NCBI RefSeq assembly: GCF_018130385.1
Contig: NZ_JAFCLU010000009.1
Span: 186,001 to 250,000 of the forward strand
Source of the DNA: Bradyrhizobium sp. AUGA SZCCT0283
Lineage (GTDB): Bacteria > Pseudomonadota > Alphaproteobacteria > Rhizobiales > Xanthobacteraceae
Length of the DNA stretch: 64,000 nt
Direction of reading: 5' to 3'
Part shown: positions 9,069 to 17,611 of the stretch, piece by piece
Numbering within the stretch: position 1 is the stretch's first letter
Layout of the letters: each line of letters begins with the position of its first letter
The notes under the pieces: generated by a model
The model's input: the letters and a program-made list of their open reading frames with translations, nothing else
Databases searched by the model: none
Told to the model about the DNA's origin: nothing
Program-made: the position numbers and the translations under genes

Positions 9069-9100
9069 CGTAGGATGGGTGGAGCGAAGCGATACCCATC
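9069..9100 (+). repeat. REP element, left copy flanking RAYT
   Basis: A 32-base element with core GGATGGGTGGAGCGAAGCG that can fold on itself through ATGGGT/ACCCAT. It is identical over all 32 bases to the reverse complement of 9681-9712 on the other side of the transposase gene. Confidence 0.88.
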
Positions 9101-9127
9101 AAACCACGCAATGCCCTGCATGACGAC

Positions 9128-9664
9128 ATGACTGATTACCGTCGCAACTTTGTCGTTGGAGGTAGTTTCTTCTTCACGGTTAATCTGGCGGAGCGGCGAC
9201 TGCGACTACTGACGGAACACATTGACGAATTGCGGGCAGCATTCCGGGAGGCGCGGCACGACCATCCATTCACGATCGACGCGATGGTTGTTCTGCCTGA
9301 TCATCTTCACGCGGTCTGGACAATGCCCGACGGCGATGCTGACTTTGCCACGCGTTGGCGGTTGATCATAACGGGTTTCTCGCGCCGTGTTCCGGCTGGC
9401 GAACGAATTTCCGAGAGCCGGGCCGCCAAGGGCGAACGCGGCATATGGCAGCGGCGTTATTGGGAGCACACCATTCGTGATGAAAACGATTTCGCCCGTC
9501 ACATCGACTACATCCACATCAATCCAGTCAAGCATGGCTACGTGACGCGGGTCGGAGATTGGCCGCATTCGTCATTTCATCGCATGGTGAAACTCGGCGT
9601 TTATCCCGAGGATTGGGCCGGCGATGTCTCTGACCATGGAGATGCGTTCGGCGAACGTCGGTAG
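9128..9664 (+). CDS. REP-associated tyrosine transposase (RAYT)
   Basis: A 178-residue Y1 HUH-type transposase of the REP-associated group. The family N-terminus is RRNFVVGGSFFFTVNLAERR. The HUH metal site is in VVLPDHLHAVW. The region of the catalytic tyrosine is HIDYIHINPVKHGYV, followed by WPHSSFHRMV. RAYTs cut single-stranded REP hairpins and are thought to spread or maintain them. This copy looks intact and sits inside a REP / inverted-REP pair, the expected arrangement. Its likely substrates are the copies at 9069, 9681, 21,270, 21,419 and 21,470. Confidence 0.9.
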   Translation: MTDYRRNFVVGGSFFFTVNLAERRLRLLTEHIDELRAAFREARHDHPFTIDAMVVLPDHLHAVWTMPDGDADFATRWRLIITGFSRRVPAGERISESRAAKGERGIWQRRYWEHTIRDENDFARHIDYIHINPVKHGYVTRVGDWPHSSFHRMVKLGVYPEDWAGDVSDHGDAFGERR

Positions 9665-9680
9665 GAACGCGAAATCGGAT

Positions 9681-9712
9681 GATGGGTATCGCTTCGCTCC
9701 ACCCATCCTACG
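9681..9712 (-). repeat. REP element, right copy flanking RAYT
   Basis: Inverted 32-base partner of the copy at 9069-9100, with no mismatch. It ends 14 bases before the stop of the converging methyltransferase gene and may also act as its transcript end. Confidence 0.88.
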
Positions 9713-9725
9713 AATTACCGCGAGC

Positions 9726-10973
9726 TCACCGCCTGAACCTTGCCACCAATTCCACATGCGGCGTGTGACGAAACTGATCGACCGGCGTGACGCCATCGAT
9801 CCTGTAGCCGCCGTCGATCAAAACCTTCGCGTCGCGCGCGAATGTCGTGACGTTGCACGATACCGCGACCACCGTCGGGATCTTGCTCGCCGCCAACTGC
9901 GTCGCCTGCGCCTGCGCGCCCTGCCGTGGGGGATCGAACACCACCGTGTCGTAGTCGCGCAATTCCTGCGGCATCAGCGGGCGGCGGAATAGATCGCGCG
10001 CTTCGGCCTTGACCGGCTTCAGTCCCGAGGTGGACGTCGCGGCCTTCTGCAAGGCTGCGACCGCGCCGGCGTCGCTGTCGTAGGCGGCGATACGCGACTT
10101 CGCTGCAAGCCGCAGCGCGAAGGGGCCGACGCCGCAGAACAGGTCGGCGATATATTTGGCACGCTTGCAATGGTCTGACACCAGCGCGGCCAGCGTTTCC
10201 TCGCCGGCCACCGTTGCCTGCAGGAACGAGCCGGGCGGCAGCGCCACCTGTGCGGCGCCGATCGAAATCACCGGCGGCGTTCGCATCAGCACCAATTCGC
10301 CGTGGCGCGTCAGCCGCGCCAGCCGATGCTGTTCGGCGATGCGCGACAGCCTTGCGATCAAGGCCGTCGACAGCGGGCCGGAGCCGCGCACATCGACATC
10401 GAGCCCGCTATTGGTCGCGGTGATCTGGATGTCGAGCGGCTTGCCCGTCGAAATCAGCGGCTCGGCGATGGCCCAGGCCACCTCGATCGCGCCGTCGAGA
10501 TGCGGGTCGAGGATCGGGCAGCGGTCGATCGGAATGATGTCGTGTGAACCTGCCGCCGTATAGCCGACCTTGAGCACGTCGTGCGTTCCCATCCGCGCGT
10601 GCAGGGTGATGCGCCGGCGGCCCGCGCCATGGGCATCGGCCAAAGGCGCGATGTCGCAATCGATTCCCGCCTGCGCCAGCGTCGTCACCACGAGCTCGCG
10701 CTTCCAGGCGCGATAGGGGGCGGCGTCCCAATGCTGGATCGCGCAGCCGCCGCAGACGCCGAAATGCGGACAGAACGGCGCGATTCGCTCCAGGCTTGCG
10801 GCCTCGACCTTGAGCAATCGCCGGCGGTCGGGATGATGGCCGGGAACCGGGCCGGCCTCGATTGCTTCGCCGCCCAGCGCGTAGGGAACGTAGATATTGC
10901 CGCCGCCGGCGATGGCGACGCCGTCGCCGTGATGGCCGACATGGTCGATGACGAGACGCTCGCTGTCAGCCAC
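9726..10973 (-). CDS. TrmA/RlmD-family RNA (uracil-5-)-methyltransferase
   Basis: A 415-residue SAM-dependent RNA m5U methyltransferase. A TRAM-like N-terminal region is followed by an iron-sulfur cluster motif [10 protein letters not shown]. The SAM motif is [14 protein letters not shown], the FDPPRQG loop follows, and the catalytic cysteine lies in [13 protein letters not shown]. Family members modify 23S rRNA (RlmD/RlmC) or tRNA, and the exact site cannot be assigned. I take GTG 10973 as the start, overlapping the tlyA stop by 8 bases. The longer frame to 11,066 runs inside tlyA. It is co-transcribed with tlyA. Confidence 0.87.
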   Translation of the reverse strand: MADSERLVIDHVGHHGDGVAIAGGGNIYVPYALGGEAIEAGPVPGHHPDRRRLLKVEAASLERIAPFCPHFGVCGGCAIQHWDAAPYRAWKRELVVTTLAQAGIDCDIAPLADAHGAGRRRITLHARMGTHDVLKVGYTAAGSHDIIPIDRCPILDPHLDGAIEVAWAIAEPLISTGKPLDIQITATNSGLDVDVRGSGPLSTALIARLSRIAEQHRLARLTRHGELVLMRTPPVISIGAAQVALPPGSFLQATVAGEETLAALVSDHCKRAKYIADLFCGVGPFALRLAAKSRIAAYDSDAGAVAALQKAATSTSGLKPVKAEARDLFRRPLMPQELRDYDTVVFDPPRQGAQAQATQLAASKIPTVVAVSCNVTTFARDAKVLIDGGYRIDGVTPVDQFRHTPHVELVARFRR

Positions 10974-11721
10974 GGCGCGCGCCCATGAAGAATTCGATAT
11001 TGCCGTCGCCGCCTTTGATCGGCGACGGAAACACCTGGATATCGGTGCAGCCGAGCGAGGCGGCAAATGCCGTGATGTCGTCGCAGATTTCCTGATGCAC
11101 CATCGCGTTGCGGATGATGCCGTGCTTGGAGTGCTTCCGCTCCGCCTCGAATTGCGGCTTGATCAGCGCCAGCAGATGCATCGGCGCGGCCGCCAGCGAC
11201 AGCGCCACCGGCAGCACCGCTTTCAACGAAATGAAGCTGACATCGATGACGACGACATCCGGCCGCGCGGGCAGGCGCTTGCCCTCGAACTTGCGGATGT
11301 CGGTTTCTTCCATCGATACGATCTTGGGGTGGTTGCGCAGCGAAGGATGCAGCTGGCCGCGCCCGACATCGATGGCGAAGACGAGGCTCGCCCCGTTCGC
11401 CAGCAGCACCTCGGTGAAGCCGCCGGTGGAGGCACCGACGTCGAGGCAGACATGGCCCTCGATCTCGATCGGATACAGTTCCAGGGCGCCTGCGAGCTTG
11501 ACGCCGCCGCGCGAGACCCAGGGGTGCGCGGGCTGCGCGGACAATTTGGCATCGGCGGCGATCATCTCCGACGCTTTCGACACCTGCCGGCCGTCGGCGG
11601 TCACGCCACCGGCGTCGATCGCGGCGCGGGCGCGGGCACGGCTTTCGAACAGGCCGCGCTCGACCAAGAGCACGTCCACGCGCTTGCGGGCAGAAGTCTC
11701 GCTGTCGTTCCTGTCAGCCAA
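10966..11721 (-). CDS. tlyA: TlyA family rRNA methyltransferase / putative hemolysin
   Basis: A 251-residue TlyA protein. It has an N-terminal S4 RNA-binding domain ([20 protein letters not shown]) and a FtsJ-like methyltransferase domain with the SAM motif [16 protein letters not shown] and the later [12 protein letters not shown]. Characterised TlyA proteins 2'-O-methylate rRNA, and the name hemolysin is historical. It overlaps the downstream RNA methyltransferase by 8 bases and follows the deoxyribosyltransferase-like gene by 17 bases. The dxs-side cluster on this strand therefore carries three tightly spaced genes. Confidence 0.9.
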   Translation of the reverse strand: MADRNDSETSARKRVDVLLVERGLFESRARARAAIDAGGVTADGRQVSKASEMIAADAKLSAQPAHPWVSRGGVKLAGALELYPIEIEGHVCLDVGASTGGFTEVLLANGASLVFAIDVGRGQLHPSLRNHPKIVSMEETDIRKFEGKRLPARPDVVVIDVSFISLKAVLPVALSLAAAPMHLLALIKPQFEAERKHSKHGIIRNAMVHQEICDDITAFAASLGCTDIQVFPSPIKGGDGNIEFFMGARRG

Positions 11722-11738
11722 TGTCCGTCCGATTTGCG

Positions 11739-12302
11739 TCAGTCCGATTTGCCGGTGGCGCGATCCGCCGCAAGCGCGACGCAGGCCTCGAAAGAGGTGA
11801 GATCGTGCCAGATATCTTGAGGCCGCTGCCGCGGCGTCACCAGTCTAGCACCATGCAGATCGAGCGTGTGGATCATCATGAGATTGTCGGGCAGGCCAAA
11901 ATCTTCCACCGTCAGTCCGTCATCGTCGATCAGATGGCCGGTGGCGGATTTGGTCACGTCATAGATCCGCTTTACGCGCTCAACATAGAGCGCGGGGTCG
12001 TTGCTATAGGCCAGACAGAACTTGCCGCGACCGGCCATGTAGCCGAGTTCATAGATGGTGCCGGCGTCGGCACTGGGGCCGCGAAACGGCGTAAGGTTGG
12101 CGATGATCGCGTCCGCCGCATCCATCATGGCCTCATTGCCCTTGAAGATCGCGAGCGAGGCGTCGGCGGCCGAAAGATCGACCGCGTTGTCGAGCGGATA
12201 GAGCCCGCTCACGCCATGGCGGGCGCAGATCGCGGCCTTGCGGCGCCCGATCTCGATGGCGTCCGGCAGGAACACGTCGGGACCTGCCAGGTAGATCTTC
12301 AT
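11739..12302 (-). CDS. Nucleoside 2-deoxyribosyltransferase family protein
   Basis: A 187-residue protein of the nucleoside 2-deoxyribosyltransferase fold. Enzymes of this family swap bases on deoxynucleosides or hydrolyse 5'-monophosphates. The N-terminus MKIYLAGPDVFLPDA has the family YLAGP motif. The middle carries DAADAIIANLTPFRGPSADAGT and TIYELGYMAGRGK, corresponding to the active-site Asp and Glu regions. The length is normal. It lies between dxs and tlyA on the same strand, separated from dxs by a hairpin. The true substrate is unknown. Confidence 0.85.
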   Translation of the reverse strand: MKIYLAGPDVFLPDAIEIGRRKAAICARHGVSGLYPLDNAVDLSAADASLAIFKGNEAMMDAADAIIANLTPFRGPSADAGTIYELGYMAGRGKFCLAYSNDPALYVERVKRIYDVTKSATGHLIDDDGLTVEDFGLPDNLMMIHTLDLHGARLVTPRQRPQDIWHDLTSFEACVALAADRATGKSD

Positions 12303-12342
12303 GGGATTACCGGCGAAAGAGCCAGCTCTTTGGTTCTGTCAG

Positions 12343-12375
12343 CGCTTCGGTTCCGACCGGATCAGAACCGAAGCG
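12343..12375 (-). terminator. Hairpin after dxs
   Basis: A perfect 11-base stem, CGCTTCGGTTC at 12343-12353 with GAACCGAAGCG at 12365-12375, and an 11-base loop. It lies 8 bases beyond the dxs stop codon. There is no clear T-run, so it may be a weak terminator or an mRNA-stabilising 3' hairpin. Confidence 0.6.
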
Positions 12376-12383
12376 GCTGCGCC

Positions 12384-14309
12384 TCAGGCGAGCTTGACGG
12401 TCTCGGTCTTGTAGTCCTTGCCGAGCGCATCGAACACCTTGGCGACGATGCCCTTGGCGTCGAGTCCGGCATGGGCATACATCGCGGTCGGCGAGTCGTG
12501 GTCGATGAACTCGTCGGGCAGGATCATCGCGCGCATCCGCAGACCGCCGTCGAGCATGCCGTGGTCGGACAGCGTCTGCATCACGTGCGAACCGAAGCCG
12601 CCGATCGAGCCTTCCTCGATGGTGAGCAGCACCTCGTGGTCGCGCGCCAGCTTCAGCACCAGGTCGACGTCGAGCGGCTTCATGAAGCGCGCGTCGGCGA
12701 TGGTGGTGGAGAGGCCGTGGGCGGCGAGTTCGTCGGCCGCCTTTTCGCATTCGGCCATGCGGGTGCCGAACGAGAGCAGGGCGATCTTGTTGCCCTGGCG
12801 GACGATGCGGCCCTTGCCGATCTCGAGCGGGATGCCGACCTCGGGCATTTCGACGCCGCGGCCTTCGCCGCGCGGGTAGCGCACCGCGCTCGGGCGGTCG
12901 TTGATCGCGACCTGCGTCGCAACCATGTGCACCAGTTCGGCCTCGTCGGAGGCGGCCATGATGACGAAGTTCGGCAGGCAGCCGAGATAGGCGTTATCGA
13001 AGGAGCCTGCATGGGTCGCGCCGTCGGCGCCGACCAGGCCGGCGCGGTCGATCGCAAAACGAACCGGCAGGCTCTGAATCGCGACGTCGTGGACCACCTG
13101 GTCGTAGCCGCGCTGCAGGAAGGTCGAGTAGATCGCGCAGAACGGCTTGTAGCCTTCGGTGGCGAGGCCGGCCGCAAACGTCACCGCATGCTGCTCGGCA
13201 ATGCCGACGTCGAAGGTGCGGTCGGGGAAGGCCTTGTTGAAGATGTCGACGCCGGTGCCGGACGGCATCGCCGCGGTGATGGCGACGACCTTGTCGTCCT
13301 TCTCGGCTTCCTTGACGAGGCTCTGGCCGAACACGTTCTGGTAGGCCGGCGCATTCGGCTTGGCCTTGGCCTGGGCGCCGGTGGCGACGTCGAACTTGAC
13401 CACCGCGTGGTACTTGTCGGCGGAAGCTTCGGCCGGGCCGTAGCCCTTGCCCTTTTGCGTGACGACGTGGACCAGGATCGGGCCGGTTTCCATGTCGCGG
13501 ACGTTCTTCAGAACCGGCAGCAGATGGTCGAGGTTATGACCATCGATCGGGCCGACATAATAGAAGCCGAGCTCTTCGAACAGCGTGCCGCCGTCCATCA
13601 TGAAGCCGCGGGAATATTCCTCGACGCGGTTGGCGCGGTTGGCGAGGATCTTGGGCAGACGCTTGTTGATCTGCTTGGCCGCCTCGCGCAGCGTGCGGTA
13701 GGTCTTGCCGGAGTAGAGCCGGGACAGGTACGCGCTCATCGCGCCGACCGGCGGGGCGATCGACATGTCGTTGTCGTTGAGGATCACGATCAGGCGTGAA
13801 TTCATCGCGCCCGCATTGTTCATGGCCTCATAGGCCATGCCGGCGGACATCGCGCCGTCGCCGATCACGGCGATGACGTTGTTCTTGCCGCCGGAGAGGT
13901 CGCGCGCCACCGCCATGCCGAGGCCGGCCGAGATCGAGGTCGAGGAATGCGCGGCGCCGAACGGATCGTAGTCGCTCTCGCTGCGCTTGGTGAAGCCGGA
14001 GAGGCCGCCGCCGGTGCGCAGCGTGCGGATGCGGTCGCGGCGGCCGGTCAGGATCTTGTGCGGATAGGCCTGGTGGCCGACGTCCCAGATCAGGCGGTCG
14101 CGCGGCGTGTCGAAGGTGTAGTGGATCGCGGTGGTGAGTTCCACGACGCCAAGACCGGCGCCAAAATGGCCGCCGGTCACCGACACGGCGTCGATGGTTT
14201 CCTGGCGGAGTTCGTCCGCGACCTGGCGCACTTGCTCGACCTTGAGCTTGCGCAGATCGTCGGGCGTACGGATGGTATCGAGAAGCGGCGTTTTACTAAA
14301 TGTGGTCAC
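12384..14309 (-). CDS. dxs: 1-deoxy-D-xylulose-5-phosphate synthase
   Basis: DXS condenses pyruvate and glyceraldehyde 3-phosphate, using thiamine diphosphate, as the first step of the non-mevalonate isoprenoid pathway. It also feeds thiamine and pyridoxal synthesis. Visible signatures are [30 protein letters not shown], the TPP motif [18 protein letters not shown], and the transketolase C-terminal part with [16 protein letters not shown] prefer GTG 14309 ([13 protein letters not shown], 641 residues), with a GGAA upstream. ATG 14330 would add seven residues and has no ribosome site. The cluster continues to tlyA. Confidence 0.95.
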   Translation of the reverse strand: MTTFSKTPLLDTIRTPDDLRKLKVEQVRQVADELRQETIDAVSVTGGHFGAGLGVVELTTAIHYTFDTPRDRLIWDVGHQAYPHKILTGRRDRIRTLRTGGGLSGFTKRSESDYDPFGAAHSSTSISAGLGMAVARDLSGGKNNVIAVIGDGAMSAGMAYEAMNNAGAMNSRLIVILNDNDMSIAPPVGAMSAYLSRLYSGKTYRTLREAAKQINKRLPKILANRANRVEEYSRGFMMDGGTLFEELGFYYVGPIDGHNLDHLLPVLKNVRDMETGPILVHVVTQKGKGYGPAEASADKYHAVVKFDVATGAQAKAKPNAPAYQNVFGQSLVKEAEKDDKVVAITAAMPSGTGVDIFNKAFPDRTFDVGIAEQHAVTFAAGLATEGYKPFCAIYSTFLQRGYDQVVHDVAIQSLPVRFAIDRAGLVGADGATHAGSFDNAYLGCLPNFVIMAASDEAELVHMVATQVAINDRPSAVRYPRGEGRGVEMPEVGIPLEIGKGRIVRQGNKIALLSFGTRMAECEKAADELAAHGLSTTIADARFMKPLDVDLVLKLARDHEVLLTIEEGSIGGFGSHVMQTLSDHGMLDGGLRMRAMILPDEFIDHDSPTAMYAHAGLDAKGIVAKVFDALGKDYKTETVKLA

Positions 14310-14662
14310 AGCGATATTCCAATTTTGCATGTCAGGGCGAGTGGCCCGACGCGAGATGGGAAGCGCGTTAACCGCGCCGTGAAAATCCAGACCCCGGTGC
14401 CATCGCGGCAGGCCGGTACCTGATTTGAAAGCCTAGATGCACTCTGGCTTAAACCATGTGATATGCATCACGTTAGTAGCTTCTAAACCCTTCCCGGTTC
14501 AGTTTCTTTAGCTATTTGAAGCGCTTACTGCCGTGCGAATCCGTCGGCAGGCCGCTCTCCCCCAGCCCATAGAACTGCAAGCTTTACACCAAAGCCGCTG
14601 CCAAAGCCAACCCGGAGGGTCGATTCGGTTCCGGGGCGGGAAGCTGGAAAAACCTCGATTTT
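14310..14662. other. Intergenic region upstream of dxs
   Basis: About 350 bases without a gene between dxs and the alpha/beta-hydrolase gene. It should hold the dxs promoter. Apart from the CRP-type palindrome at 14457-14472 I see no strong -35/-10 pair and no structured RNA. No thiamine riboswitch signature was recognised. Confidence 0.5.
14457..14472 (-). promoter_or_regulatory. CRP/FNR-family-like palindrome upstream of dxs
   Basis: TGTGA (14457-14461), six bases, TCACG (14468-14472): nine of ten half-site positions of the TGTGA-N6-TCACA consensus. The centre is about 155 bases upstream of the chosen dxs start. It is a candidate site only. No promoter was mapped beside it. Confidence 0.4.
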
Positions 14663-15961
14663 TCAACCGCTGCGGCGGGCGGATGGTTCCAATTTGGCTA
14701 AATCGACGGCATTTGTGGCCGCCGTCGTGGCCGCTTCGATCCTTTTCCAGGCCCGATCGCGCGACCTGGAATCGCCGGTGGCGACATCCAGCGCGGCGTC
14801 GGGTGCGGCCACGCGCGCGCTGAGCGGGACCGGTCCGCAGACGATCATGAAGAAGTCGTAGGCGTTGGGCCGTTCGTTGGCCATCACGAACTGGAAATGC
14901 ACGCGGAAGAACTGCCAGCGAAACTTCTCGTAGTGCTCGGGCCGGATGATGTCGCGGAAGCGGACCGGCACGATCGTCGGGTTGCGCCTTAAGGCGCCGA
15001 CGTCGATGCCGTGGCTGGTGATCGGATCGAACTGGTAGAAATTCATCACGTCCTTGCGGGCCTGGCAGTCGATCCAGTCGATCGACGGCTCGATGGCCAG
15101 CATGCGCAGATGCTCGCGAAACTCCTTCGACACCGCGTGATAGCCGACGATCGGGAAATTGCCGCCGATCGTCAGCAGCACGATTCGCGGACCGTGACGG
15201 CCGAGCGCGGGGTCGAGCTTCAGTGCGCGCGCCAGCATTTCCGTCGACAGGAACGATCCGGAGCTATGGCCGACGATGACGATTTCTTCGGCGTCGGTGC
15301 TTTTGGCTGTCTTGACCAGATGCTGCGCGAAGCGGTCGATGCGCTGGTCCCATTCGGAGCGTTCGCGGTGCGAGAACTCCCACGTCCAGATCGTGTCGCA
15401 CAGGAGGTAGAGCACGTAGGTGGCGTTCTCGGTGTATTTCAGCACGATGCCGAGCAGGGCGACGAACAGGGCGGTCGCAATGGCGATGCTGAAAATGTCG
15501 GGAATGCCGACCGCATTCAACCCCTTCTCGAAGACAAAGGCGACCGCTGCGGCGCACGCGGCTTCCAGCAACAGCATCAAATGCGGATAGGTGATGAAAG
15601 TCGCAAATCGCCAGTTCGCCTTGCCGAAGCGGGCGATAGTGCCGGCGAAGACCAGGCGCCAGTAGATCCACACCGCGCTGAAGACCGTGCGCCAGATCGG
15701 CGACGCCAGGTCCTGCTGGATGAAATCCTCGAACCGGAGGAAATCGTAGGCCGTGCGGGTCTGCCAATCCTCCGCCTTGGTATCGATGGTCCAGGACGCG
15801 ATCTCGTCGTCGGCAGCGACCTTGGGCCGGCTGATGGTCGCCTGCAGCTGGTAAAGCCGGCCGAACTTGCGCAGTTCGGTCCGGAACATGCGGTAATATT
15901 GCGCCAGCCCGCGCGGATCGTAGCCCTGAATATAGATGATATGGCGGTGCTGGACGCGCAC
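14663..15961 (-). CDS. Alpha/beta-hydrolase-like membrane protein of unknown function
   Basis: A 432-residue protein starting at GTG 15961 (HRHIIYIQGYDPRGLAQYYRMF). Two membrane segments are visible, near residues 128-146 and 155-172. A serine-hydrolase nucleophile elbow follows, GHSSGSF in AEEIVIVGHSSGSFLS. The remainder carries conserved patches such as DWIDCQARKDVMNFYQFDPI. The enzyme class is likely a lipase or esterase fold with the catalytic part in the cytoplasm, but the substrate is unknown. It stands between the dxs promoter region and xseB on the same strand. I do not recognise a named family. Confidence 0.7.
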   Translation of the reverse strand: MRVQHRHIIYIQGYDPRGLAQYYRMFRTELRKFGRLYQLQATISRPKVAADDEIASWTIDTKAEDWQTRTAYDFLRFEDFIQQDLASPIWRTVFSAVWIYWRLVFAGTIARFGKANWRFATFITYPHLMLLLEAACAAAVAFVFEKGLNAVGIPDIFSIAIATALFVALLGIVLKYTENATYVLYLLCDTIWTWEFSHRERSEWDQRIDRFAQHLVKTAKSTDAEEIVIVGHSSGSFLSTEMLARALKLDPALGRHGPRIVLLTIGGNFPIVGYHAVSKEFREHLRMLAIEPSIDWIDCQARKDVMNFYQFDPITSHGIDVGALRRNPTIVPVRFRDIIRPEHYEKFRWQFFRVHFQFVMANERPNAYDFFMIVCGPVPLSARVAAPDAALDVATGDSRSRDRAWKRIEAATTAATNAVDLAKLEPSARRSG

Positions 15962-16164
15962 GTAAGTCCCCGGAGTGATGGCCGACTATAACAGGCTGGG
16001 CAGGGCGCCAAGAACTAAATCGGCGACTAAACCAGCGACCAGGCCGGCGAGCGAATTGACCGGCTGTTCAGCCTTTCGGTGGGAGGCCAGCACCGAATTC
16101 GTCCCAGATTCTCTCGATTATGCCAAGGGAGACTGGTGGGATCGACTTTCCACCCCGTCCGGGA

Positions 16165-16416
16165 TCATTGCACGTCAAGCGGCTCGGTCCCGGTGACCTG
16201 GCCGTTGGCATCGGTGGTGATCTTGTCGACACGGGCCTCGGCCTGCCGCAGCAGTTCCTCGCAGCGGCGCTTCAGCGCCTCGCCGCGCTCATAGATCGTG
16301 ACCGATTCCTCGAGCGGCACCTTGCCGTCCTCCAGCCTTTTCACGATCGATTCGAGCTCCTCGATCGCGCGCTCGAAGGAAAGCTTTTTGACATCTGCTT
16401 GGGTGTTTTCGGCCAT
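16165..16416 (-). CDS. xseB: Exodeoxyribonuclease VII small subunit
   Basis: An 83-residue XseB protein, the small subunit that caps exonuclease VII, which degrades single-stranded DNA to short oligonucleotides. The family core is SFERAIEELESIVKRLEDGK, then PLEESVTIYERGEALKRRCEE, forming two helices. The start is ATG 16416 (MAENTQADVKK); a longer frame to 16449 is not supported. Gene order deacetylase / xseB / dxs on one strand is common in Rhizobiales. The large subunit gene xseA is not in the window. Confidence 0.93.
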   Translation of the reverse strand: MAENTQADVKKLSFERAIEELESIVKRLEDGKVPLEESVTIYERGEALKRRCEELLRQAEARVDKITTDANGQVTGTEPLDVQ

Positions 16417-16494
16417 TATTGCGTTCCCGGATGCGCCCCGGTTCCCCAAGGCACAGAATCAAGCTTACTTTTACGAGGCTATTGTGGCGGGGAT

Positions 16495-17421
16495 TTACCC
16501 GCCCATCAATGCGGTGACATGGGCCGCAACCGACTCCTTCAGCCCCTCCAGGTCGTAGCCGCCCTCCAGCACCGAGACAAGGCGGCCACCTGCGCTGGCC
16601 TCGGCCTGATCCATCAGCTTGCGCGTGACCCAGCCGAAATCATCCGCCTTGAGATTGAGCGAGGCCAGCGGATCGCGGTAATGCGCGTCGAAGCCGGCGG
16701 AGATGATGATCAGTTCCGGCGAGAATTTCCGCAATTGCGGCAGGATCAGGTTTTCGAACGCGGAGCGGAACTTGGCGCTGCCGTCTTCGGAAGCCAGCGG
16801 CGCATTGACGATGGTGTCGTGCTCGCCGCGCTCGCCGCTGGCGCCGGTGCCGGGAAACAGCGGCATCTGGTGCGTCGAGCAATACATCACGGTCGGATCG
16901 TGCCAGAAGATGTCCTGCGTGCCGTTGCCGTGATGGACGTCGAAATCGACGATCGCCGCACGGCCGATGCCGTATTTGCGCTGGGCGTGACGGGCGGCGA
17001 TGGCGACATTGTCGAAGAAGCAGAAGCCCATCGGCTTGGAGACCTCGGCATGATGGCCGGGCGGGCGCACCGCGACGAACGCGTTCGGGTGGACGCCGGA
17101 CATTACCGCGTCGGTCGCCGCCACCGCGCCGCCGACGCCGCGCATCACCGCTTCCCAGGTGCCCGGCGACATCGAGGTGTCGCCGTCGATATAGATCATG
17201 CCGCTCTGCGGGGCGATATGGCGGAGCTCGCCGACATAATGCTCGCCATGGCACAGCGTGACGGAATCGAGATTGCCTTCCGGTGCCTCGCTGCGCGTGA
17301 GCGGCTTGAAGCGTTCTTCGGCCAGCACCTCGGCGACCGCGCGCAGCCGGTCGGGCCGTTCCGGATGGCCTGGGGGCGTCACATGGTCGAGACAGGCGGT
17401 ATGCGTCAGAAGGAGCGTCAT
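16495..17421 (-). CDS. Histone deacetylase superfamily protein
   Basis: A 308-residue class II histone-deacetylase-fold amidohydrolase. Bacterial members remove acetyl groups from polyamines, acetoin-related compounds or proteins. The zinc site and active site are visible: RPPGHHAEVSKPMGFCFFDN with the two catalytic histidines, DFDVHHGNGTQ, and ISAGFDAHYRDPL. The length matches the family. It begins the xseB-side cluster on the minus strand, 78 bases before xseB. Its natural substrate cannot be told. Confidence 0.92.
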   Translation of the reverse strand: MTLLLTHTACLDHVTPPGHPERPDRLRAVAEVLAEERFKPLTRSEAPEGNLDSVTLCHGEHYVGELRHIAPQSGMIYIDGDTSMSPGTWEAVMRGVGGAVAATDAVMSGVHPNAFVAVRPPGHHAEVSKPMGFCFFDNVAIAARHAQRKYGIGRAAIVDFDVHHGNGTQDIFWHDPTVMYCSTHQMPLFPGTGASGERGEHDTIVNAPLASEDGSAKFRSAFENLILPQLRKFSPELIIISAGFDAHYRDPLASLNLKADDFGWVTRKLMDQAEASAGGRLVSVLEGGYDLEGLKESVAAHVTALMGG

Positions 17422-17472
17422 GCAAAATCCTGGCGTTAAGGCGGGCGCCGGCGAGGAGCGGCTAATCTATAG

Positions 17473-17570
17473 CGTTTTCGAGCGAAGTGGATACCGGTTC
17501 GCGTAAAGAAAACGCGTCAAAACATAAGATTGGAGCCCGGTTCTGATGCAATCAGAACCGTTGGGGCTCC
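17473..17570. repeat. Palindromic repeat plus GC-rich hairpin
   Basis: Two adjacent structures lie between the 5'-nucleotidase stop and the deacetylase start. The first has arms CGTTTTC (17473-17479) and GAAAACG (17508-17514), an element I recall as repeated in Bradyrhizobium genomes. The second is a long hairpin at 17532-17570 with arms GGAGCC / GGCTCC and inner GGTTCTGAT / ATCAGAACC. The hairpin likely ends the nucleotidase transcript. Confidence 0.65.
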
Positions 17571-17611
17571 AGGCGGTTAGCGGCCGCTCGGAAAGGCCCA
17601 CGGCGTCAGGC

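Noticed and set aside
11721..13799. 692-residue plus-strand frame opposite dxs
   Set aside because: Shadow of dxs and the deoxyribosyltransferase-like gene; repetitive His/Asp/Val composition.
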